A DNA stretch of 64,000 nucleotides from Mycobacterium paraffinicum. GTDB taxonomy: Bacteria > Actinomycetota > Actinomycetes > Mycobacteriales > Mycobacteriaceae. This document shows positions 51,182-57,051 of the stretch, piece after piece (the stretch's first letter is position 1; each line of letters begins with the position of its first letter). Position numbers and translations under genes: made by a program. The notes below the pieces were generated by a model. The model did no database searches. It was not told the DNA's origin and was given only the letters and a program-made list of their open reading frames with translations. The stretch covers positions 72,151 through 136,150 of the forward strand of contig NZ_MPNT01000016.1 of the NCBI RefSeq assembly GCF_001907675.1. Direction: 5' to 3'.

Positions 51182-51844
51182 ATGAGTACCTATCCGGTGA
51201 TCGAGATGACGACGGACACACTGCTGTCCACCACACGGTCGGTACGCAAACGCCTCGACCTGTCCCGAGACGTCCCCCTGGGACTGGTGCGGGAATGCTT
51301 GGAAATCGCCCTGCAAGCACCGACGTCTGCAAATCGCCAGCACTGGAGTTTCATCGTCGTCGTCGACGCCGAGCAGAAGCGTCGAGTCGCGGAAATCTAT
51401 AAACGCCAATGGAATTGGCTCGCCTCCACACCGTATTCGGTCGGGGGACGGTTCTCCGACGACCCCACGCGGGCGCCCCAACAGGCTCGCGCGGCCGACA
51501 GCGGCGCCTACCTCGCCGACCATCTCGCCGAAGTGCCCGTCCTGGTGCTGCCGTGCATCGAAGTCGAAGGCGACGGGCAGTTCACACCGGCGAATCAGGC
51601 CGACACCTGGGGATCGATCATGCCAGCAGCATGGAGCTACATGCTGGCTGCCCGCACCCGCGGCCTGGGTACCGCCTGGACTTCGCTGTCCACCTCAGCC
51701 GAGCCCGACATTCGCGCTGTCATCGGCTATCCCGACAACGTTTACCACGCGGCACTGATACCCACGGCCTATTACACCGGGGAGACGTTCAAACCCGGCA
51801 AGCGTCAGCCGCTCGACGACGTTCTGCACCTCGACACCTGGTGA
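51182..51844 (+). CDS. Nitroreductase family protein
   Basis: 220 residues. TTRSVRKRLDLSRDVPLGLV, LQAPTSANRQHWSFIVVVDA and GLGTAWTSLS are FMN-binding nitroreductase landmarks; the C-terminus reads PTAYYTGETFKPGKRQPLDD. These dimeric flavoenzymes reduce nitro groups and quinones with NAD(P)H. First gene of a unit continuing with NmrA-like, small unknown and Mug genes. A relic of a paralog is at 37473. Confidence 0.9.
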   Translation: MSTYPVIEMTTDTLLSTTRSVRKRLDLSRDVPLGLVRECLEIALQAPTSANRQHWSFIVVVDAEQKRRVAEIYKRQWNWLASTPYSVGGRFSDDPTRAPQQARAADSGAYLADHLAEVPVLVLPCIEVEGDGQFTPANQADTWGSIMPAAWSYMLAARTRGLGTAWTSLSTSAEPDIRAVIGYPDNVYHAALIPTAYYTGETFKPGKRQPLDDVLHLDTW

Positions 51845-51899
51845 ACCACGGCCACACCGGCCGCCCTCGCGCTCCCCGCACCCCAGTGAAAGGCCCATC

Positions 51900-52838
51900 A
51901 TGACCACCGCCACCCCGTCAGGCGATCCACTGTTCCTCGTCACCGGAGCAACCGGTCAGTCCGGCAGCCACGCCGTCGCGCTGCTGCGCGAACGCGGCCT
52001 CCGCGTGCGCGCCTTGGCGCGGGGCCAAGATGAGCGTGCACAGCGGTTGCGTGATCTGGGCGCCGAAGTCCTCGAAGTGGACATCTTCAACTACACCCAG
52101 ATCCGTGACGCCACCGAAGGCGTTCACGCCGCCTACTTCAACTTCCCGCCCGCCCCCGGATACGTCGAAGCCGCCGCCAAGTTCGCCGACGCAGCCACCA
52201 GCAGCGGTGTGCACGCCGTGGTGGAAATGTCCCAGCGCGGCATCCGGCCGGAGATGAGCGGTCGCGTCGGTCTGCAGCACTGGATCGTCGAGCGCCTCTT
52301 CGACCGCACCCCGATGGTGACCACCCACCTGCGGGCCACCATCTTCCTGCACTGGCTGGAGAACTTCTGGGTCCGCCCCTCCGCCGACGAAGGTTTGCTC
52401 CGCCTACCAGTCGGCGACGCCCGCTTCGCCCCCATCAACACCTTCGATGCCGCCCGCGTCGCCGTCGCCGTATTGCAGGACCCCGACGCGCACGACCGCC
52501 AGAGGTACGACCTCTTCGGCGCCGAGGAACTCGACTGGCACCAGATCGCCGCGAAAGTGCAAGCCACACTGGGAATCCCGGTGCGCTACGAGTCCGTGGA
52601 AATCGCCGAGATGAATGCTGCCCTCACCGCTGGTGGTATCCCCGGCTGGTTGGTCCACCACCACGCCGATGTCGCTCAAGAGATCCGCGATGGCATCTTC
52701 TCGGGGATGAATGATCTCGTCATGACCATCAGCGGCGCGCCGCCGGCGACGATCGAGCAATCTGTTGAAATCAACCGTGCGTTCTACGACACCAACGGCC
52801 CGCTGGCGCTCACCGATGAACTCCTGGGACGTCGGTGA
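51900..52838 (+). CDS. NmrA-like NAD(P)H-binding protein
   Basis: 312 residues. FLVTGATGQSGSHAVALLRE is the cofactor motif, with LGAEVLEVDIFNYTQIRDAT and THLRATIFLHWLENF. This subgroup includes NAD(P)H-dependent quinone/azo reductases such as YtfG-like proteins. GAAAGG precedes ATG 51900. Its end overlaps the next start by GTGA. It is only distantly like the NmrA-like protein at 31326. Confidence 0.86.
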   Translation: MTTATPSGDPLFLVTGATGQSGSHAVALLRERGLRVRALARGQDERAQRLRDLGAEVLEVDIFNYTQIRDATEGVHAAYFNFPPAPGYVEAAAKFADAATSSGVHAVVEMSQRGIRPEMSGRVGLQHWIVERLFDRTPMVTTHLRATIFLHWLENFWVRPSADEGLLRLPVGDARFAPINTFDAARVAVAVLQDPDAHDRQRYDLFGAEELDWHQIAAKVQATLGIPVRYESVEIAEMNAALTAGGIPGWLVHHHADVAQEIRDGIFSGMNDLVMTISGAPPATIEQSVEINRAFYDTNGPLALTDELLGRR

Positions 52839-53119
52839 CGTGGAAGCGCCGCGGGACGAAGCTCCCCAGTTGTGTCGACGATGTGCGCGCCGACCTGGCC
52901 AGCCGTCCCCCGCTCACCTACGCACAAGTGACGCAGATCGTGGACCTGCTCGACCGGCCCAGTGCCGCCCACCATCCCGCCGCCGTCATCGTGACGCTCC
53001 GCTCGCTAATTCCCGGCGCCGCTGTACGGCTTGAGGCCGCACCACGGCTGCAGGCCATCGAGTGCCTGCAGGCTTTCGAAGCCGCGATGATCGAGGCGCT
53101 AACGGCCGACCAGGTGTAG
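52835..53119 (+). CDS. Hypothetical protein between NmrA-like and mug genes
   Basis: 94 residues from GTG 52835, overlapping the upstream stop (GTGA). It is helical in character (YAQVTQIVDLLDRPSAAHHP, LQAIECLQAFEAAMIEALTA) with no recognised motif, signal or metal site. The tight coupling on its left and 18-bp gap on its right support a real gene. Function unknown. Confidence 0.6.
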   Translation: MTWKRRGTKLPSCVDDVRADLASRPPLTYAQVTQIVDLLDRPSAAHHPAAVIVTLRSLIPGAAVRLEAAPRLQAIECLQAFEAAMIEALTADQV

Positions 53120-53137
53120 CGGCGGCTCCCGATAACG

Positions 53138-53668
53138 GTGAGGAGTCAGGGGCTGGCGGGGTATTCATCTGACGTTCTGAGCAGCGGTCTGAACGTGGTG
53201 TTCTGCGGGATCAACCCGGCAGCCACCGCCGCACGCAGCGGCCACAGCTTCTCCCACCCGAGCAACCGGTTCTGGTCGGTGCTGTACCTCGCCGGGTTCA
53301 CCGATCACCGGCTTCGCCCCGAGGACGAACGCCAACTGCTGACGTACGGATGCGGCATCACGGCGGTCGTGTCCCGGCCGACAACGCGCGCCAGCAATAT
53401 CACCACATCCGAGATCCGCTCCGCAGCCCCACTATTCGAGGCGAAAGTCCGGCACTACGCACCCAACACGGTGGCGTTCCTCGGAAAGCGGGCGATCCGG
53501 GCGCTGCGGCCCGGCGATAATCTACGGTGGGGGACGCAAGATTTCCGCTTCGCGGGTACGCGAATTTGGTTGCTGCCCAATCCAAGTGGGCTCAACCGGA
53601 GTTTCAGTCTCGACGGGCTCGTCGCGGCCTACGCCGAGCTGCGCCGGCACGTACAGCGTCAGACCTGA
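53138..53668 (+). CDS. mug: G/U mismatch-specific DNA glycosylase (Mug type)
   Basis: 176 residues from GTG 53138. The active-site loop is VVFCGINPAATAARSGHSFS with the catalytic Asn, followed by SHPSNRFWSVLYLAGFT and the intercalation loop LLPNPSGLNRSFSLD. Mug/TDG enzymes excise uracil, thymine or etheno-adducts from mismatches. Etheno-adducts come from reactive aldehydes, which suits the electrophile context. Its 3' end overlaps the convergent azoreductase gene by 10 bp. Confidence 0.88.
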   Translation: MRSQGLAGYSSDVLSSGLNVVFCGINPAATAARSGHSFSHPSNRFWSVLYLAGFTDHRLRPEDERQLLTYGCGITAVVSRPTTRASNITTSEIRSAAPLFEAKVRHYAPNTVAFLGKRAIRALRPGDNLRWGTQDFRFAGTRIWLLPNPSGLNRSFSLDGLVAAYAELRRHVQRQT

Positions 53669-54315
53669 CCGTGGACCTGCGCTAACTCGACCGCCCGCTT
53701 GAGCGCGTCCTCGAGACTCTGGGCGGGGTCGGGAGTCAGCAACGATGGCTGAAATCTCAGCTCATCGATGTCGGTCACGCCCGCTTGGTTAAGCCAGACG
53801 CGCAGGTACGTCGACTGATGGTCGACGCCGAACTGTGGCGTCTGGACGCCCGGAAAGTACACCCCCGCGGTCAACGCCAACGTCGCGTGCTTGTTCTCCA
53901 GCAGACCGTGATATCCGGTGTTGGGATCCAGTGTCCACAGCAGTCCCGGCTGATGGATCAGATCGATGTACTGCTTGAGCCGGTAGGGGATGCCCGCGTT
54001 CCACATCGGCGACGCGATGAGGTAACGGTCAGCGGAGATGAATCTGTGTGCGATCGCCTCGATCTCGTCCCACGCGCTGCGCTGCACGCCATCGAGTCCC
54101 GCGCCGGCGATGACGTTCATCTTCGCGGCAGCCTTGTCACCGTCGAACGCCGGCAGATCAGCGTCCCACAAGTCGAGGACGTCCACCTCCAAGGCCGGAT
54201 TGGTCGCCATCAGGGCGTCAAGATAGGCCTGGGCGACACGAATCGAGCCCGAGTCGCCCTTGCGTGGGGATCCCTGCATGAACAGAAGCTTGGTAATGCT
54301 GCACCTACCTGCCAT
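53659..54315 (-). CDS. FMN-dependent NADH-azoreductase/quinone reductase (AzoR-like)
   Basis: 218 residues. The flavodoxin-like start TKLLFMQGSPRKGDSGSIRV, SADRYLIASPMWNAGIPYRL then KQYIDLIHQPGLLW match AzoR, which reduces quinones and azo compounds by two-electron transfer. The start is uncertain: ATG 54315 is used, though family members begin near 54297 where only an ATT is available. Promoter P7 lies 49 bp upstream. Confidence 0.87.
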   Translation of the reverse strand: MAGRCSITKLLFMQGSPRKGDSGSIRVAQAYLDALMATNPALEVDVLDLWDADLPAFDGDKAAAKMNVIAGAGLDGVQRSAWDEIEAIAHRFISADRYLIASPMWNAGIPYRLKQYIDLIHQPGLLWTLDPNTGYHGLLENKHATLALTAGVYFPGVQTPQFGVDHQSTYLRVWLNQAGVTDIDELRFQPSLLTPDPAQSLEDALKRAVELAQVHGQV

Positions 54316-54363
54316 TCCATCGGCCGATCCCGAGCGGGAGCGGCCGGACAATCCGAACGGCGC

Positions 54364-54407
54364 AAAGCTACAACGGCCGCCACGGGCAGCACTATCAAAA
54401 TCTTTCG
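54364..54407 (-). promoter_or_regulatory. Bipartite promoter P7 (towards azoreductase)
   Basis: On the minus strand CGAAAGATTTTGATAG (54392-54407), 19 bp, then TGTAGCTTT (54364-54372) with -10 TAGCTT. It points at the azoreductase gene. The rest of the 265-bp interval up to 54580 holds nothing recognised. Confidence 0.66.
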
Positions 54408-54580
54408 TACTGCACGCGCTGGTTCCTAACGCAGCTGAAAGTGCCACCGGCGGTGTCGGATTCGCTTCGGTAGTGAGCTTCCGCCTACTGCTCGTCGTGT
54501 TGGCCTGCTGATTTTCAATGCGCCGCTGCGACTGACGAGGACACATCCATGGCATACCCGCGGAAGCGCGTCGTAACGAC

Positions 54581-55195
54581 GTGAGCGACGCACTGAACGG
54601 ACTGACTCGCAAGAAGGATCGCGCTGCCGACCGGAAGGTGCTCGGCGAGTTTTCGACCAGAGCCTGGTGGCGACGCTATCGACAGTCCTCGACGGACAGC
54701 CCTGGGTCATCCCCATCTTCATGGCACGCGTCGGTGATGATCTGCTGCTTCACGGCTCGACGGGTGCAGGAGCATTGCGCCACGTGGCCAACGGTGCACC
54801 CGTGGTCCTTAGCGCCTTCATCCTCGACTGGCTGGTCGTGGCCCGAGCGAGCATTCGACCACTCCGCAAACTATCGCTCCGCCGTCGTCCGCGGCACCTG
54901 CACAGTGGTCGACGACACCCACGCTGCGGCGACACTCGACACCTTCACCGACCGGATGCTGCCCGGACGCCCGGCAGAATGCCCACCGCATATCGACGGG
55001 GAAATCGTCGCCACCTTCGCACTGAAACTGGCCATCGAGCAGGATAATTGGATCGCCAAACAGTGCACTGGACCGCCATCGTCGCCCAGTGCCACCCAAT
55101 GGACGGGCGTCGTCCCGACAACAACAACATTCCTGCCGCCGATATCGGACTCTGCACATCCAGTGCCGTCCTCCGTGCGGCGCTTAGCGCCCTGA
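54581..55195 (+). pseudogene. Pyridoxamine 5'-phosphate oxidase family gene with two frameshifts
   Basis: From GTG 54581 the frame gives SDALNGLTRKKDRAADRKVL, then the continuation LSTVLDGQPWVIPIFMARVG and LLLHGSTGAGALRHVANGAP lies one frame over (54667 onward). The original frame resumes at FDHSANYRSAVVRGTCTVVD and runs to WTGVVP. One base appears lost near 54650 and a compensating shift lies near 54848. The family binds FMN or F420 in a split barrel. Probably inactive. Confidence 0.72.
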
Positions 55196-55337
55196 GCGCA
55201 CTCGCGTCGCCCGTCCACGGACCCATCGGCAGGTGATCGTCGGGACGACACCCAAGGTCGCGGTCCCCGTCAATTCATCCTTCGCCATGGTCGGCCATCG
55301 CCCGACGACGGCCACGCGCACCGACCCATGGGAGACC

Positions 55338-55942
55338 ATGATCCAGCTACCCCCCGTCGTCTACCACCTCGCCGAGGCAGCGAACTGGCCGTCGATCCAG
55401 CGGAAGAGGTTGTTACCCGCCACCCATCTTCTGCAGCGGCAACGTCTGCGACACGTCGTCCTGGTCGAGGGCGTGGAGGTCCGCGACCAACGACCCCTCC
55501 CCGAGGCGGCGCTCGCCAGCTGCCTGGTCGGCCTCACCGCAGCCCAGTGGTACGCCATGCTCAACGAGCGCGTCTTCTTCTGGCTCGCCCCCGCGCGGAT
55601 CAGTCGACAGCATCGTGCCTGCGGGTCCCGCCCACAGGTCGTGTGCTCACCATCGACACCCCACGAGTGGTCAAGACCTACCGCAAGGGCGTCTCACTCA
55701 GCCCCATCAACACTGGGAATGCGCGCCGGCGCCCGGCGCGGCGCGGCGCGGCGACCTTCGTCCCCTACGCGCAATGGCTCGATACCGGGTGGACCAGCGA
55801 AGCGACCGCACTCGGCACTCCTGCGCGCCGGCGATCACATGCCCCCGTCGAATTGACCATCGCTGACCCAATCCCCGACATCGGGCGCTACATCGTCGAC
55901 GTCACTCCCCTGCACCCGGGTGAGCACTTCAACGGGGCTTGA
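55338..55942 (+). pseudogene. DUF7002-like gene with a frameshift
   Basis: From ATG 55338, LPPVVYHLAEAANWPSIQRK, VVLVEGVEVRDQRPLPEAAL and AMLNERVFFWLAPAR read in one frame up to the VV near 55642. The protein continues as LTIDTPRVVKTYRKGVSLSP, ARRGAATFVPYAQWLDTGWT and IGRYIVDVTPLHPGEHF in another frame to 55942. Two extra bases (TG) near 55640 explain the break. Role of the family unknown. Confidence 0.65.
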
Positions 55943-55992
55943 ACACCCTCAACGAAGTCACCGCCAACCCGTTCTGGCGTAGTCGAATGCAC

Positions 55993-56036
55993 CTAAAAAT
56001 CCCGACAGCGCTATCCCGCGCAGGCGGCCTAAAGTC
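55993..56036 (+). promoter_or_regulatory. Bipartite promoter P8 (towards AlkB-type gene)
   Basis: CTAAAAATCCCGACAG (55993-56008), 19 bp, then CCTAAAGTC (56028-56036) with -10 TAAAGT. It is the most diverged intact copy. It points at the AlkB-type gene through about 215 bases that contain no convincing gene; a frame from ATG 56043 runs into the AlkB gene but has non-coding composition. Confidence 0.6.
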
Positions 56037-56257
56037 CGACCTATGGCAGGTAGCACTCAGGGCGCCGCACCTGTCATGGCTGAGCCAACGGCGACAACAC
56101 CCGCACGCGTTCAGCAGCACCGCGCCGGCACAGGCACTATGCGCCCGAGAGAACACTTCATCGACCGGCCGCGGTACCCATCAACACGCGCAGGGCACCA
56201 CAGGATTACACGCGCAGCACTCACCATCGACCAACGCGACGCGATTCAGGAGGCGAC

Positions 56258-56881
56258 ATGGCACAACCATGGCAGTCGTCGCTATTCGACGACGCCGAGG
56301 ACACCACCCCCGCATCGGTCGATCCATCAGCGTTCGACCGCGCCACCGTCTATGCCCTCGACGAGCACTCCTGGATCACACACGTCCCGACCTTGGTCCG
56401 CGGCCACACCCACCTGCTCAACCAACTTGCCGCACTCGACATTTGGGAACAACGCAGTCGCTGGATGTACAACCGGATGGTCGAGGAACCACGACTGACC
56501 GCCGAATACGCCAACGTGCAGCTCGTACCGCAAACGATCGGCCGGATCATCGCCGTCCTAGGCGCACAGTACGACGTGCTCTACAACCGGGTCTGGATGA
56601 ACTGGTACCGAGATCACCGCGACGGCACCGGATGGCACGCCGACCGACCGGCCAACAAGGCACCGACTGCGACCATCCCCGTGCTGAGTCTCGGCGCACC
56701 CCGCCGTTTCCTCATCCGGCCCATCTCCGGGGGCCCCAGCACCGCCTTCACCCCGGCCGGCGGTGATGTCATCGTCATGCACGGACGCTGCCAACGCGAC
56801 TGGCAACACTGCGTCCCCAAACAGAACACCCCCGCCGGACTACGCATGAGCCTCAACTTCTCCGCAGTACTCAACGCCTGA
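56258..56881 (+). CDS. AlkB-type 2-oxoglutarate/Fe(II) dioxygenase
   Basis: 207 residues. The iron ligands are His127 and Asp129 (TGWHADRPANKAPTATIPVL) and His184 (DWQHCVPK). Arg196 in GLRMSLNF binds 2-oxoglutarate. The MNWYRDHRDGTGWHAD and VLSLGAPRRFLIRP segments are typical of AlkB proteins that oxidatively remove alkyl lesions such as 1-methyladenine and etheno-adducts. AGGAGG lies 7 bases before ATG 56258. Confidence 0.9.
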   Translation: MAQPWQSSLFDDAEDTTPASVDPSAFDRATVYALDEHSWITHVPTLVRGHTHLLNQLAALDIWEQRSRWMYNRMVEEPRLTAEYANVQLVPQTIGRIIAVLGAQYDVLYNRVWMNWYRDHRDGTGWHADRPANKAPTATIPVLSLGAPRRFLIRPISGGPSTAFTPAGGDVIVMHGRCQRDWQHCVPKQNTPAGLRMSLNFSAVLNA

Positions 56882-56906
56882 CACAAGCGGCCCGGATAAC
56901 TTGTGT
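56881..56906. terminator. Hairpin after AlkB-type gene
   Basis: ACACAAG (56881-56887) pairs with CTTGTGT (56900-56906) around a 12-base loop, starting at the last base of the stop codon. It is a plausible terminator for the AlkB-type gene, without a long T-run. Confidence 0.45.
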
Positions 56907-56949
56907 TCTGCAATCGACATCGCAGACGCTCTCAGTCCAGACAGCCGAA

Positions 56950-57020
56950 GATTCTCACTCTCATGTCCAATTGGACATCGAGTGGACATTTCTCTAATTG
57001 GACATGCAATTTGAGAAGCC
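56950..57020. repeat. GTCCAATTGGAC element, right copy
   Basis: TGTCCAATTGGACA (56964-56977) is a perfect palindrome, preceded by GATTCTCACTCT and followed by GTGGACA, AATTGGACA (56996-57004) and a TTTGAGAAGCC tail. Block order and orientation match the copy at 33241. It lies between the convergent AlkB-type and dnaB genes. Confidence 0.6.
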
Positions 57021-57051
57021 ACAACAACTCGGCAGCAGCAACGACGCGAAG

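Noticed and set aside
40840..56036. Reading the bipartite element as an ECF sigma-factor promoter or as a standard TTGACA/TATAAT promoter
   Set aside because: The TYGAYA part of the first box is 22 bp from TANNNT, too far for a -35, and known ECF -35 motifs such as GGAAC do not appear. The -41.5 geometry fits an activator site better.
55939..56766. Long plus-strand frames upstream of and across the AlkB-type gene, including one from ATG 56043
   Set aside because: Composition is Arg/His/Thr-rich, typical of shifted frames of high-GC genes; the AlkB frame has all active-site residues.
12243..57051. A DarTG-like toxin-antitoxin pair, expected next to dnaB
   Set aside because: No macrodomain or DarT-like frame was found near dnaB or elsewhere in the window.
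33135..57051. A mobile element carrying the stress island
   Set aside because: No transposase, integrase or tRNA-adjacent att site was seen; only the two related GTCCAATTGGAC elements hint at it.
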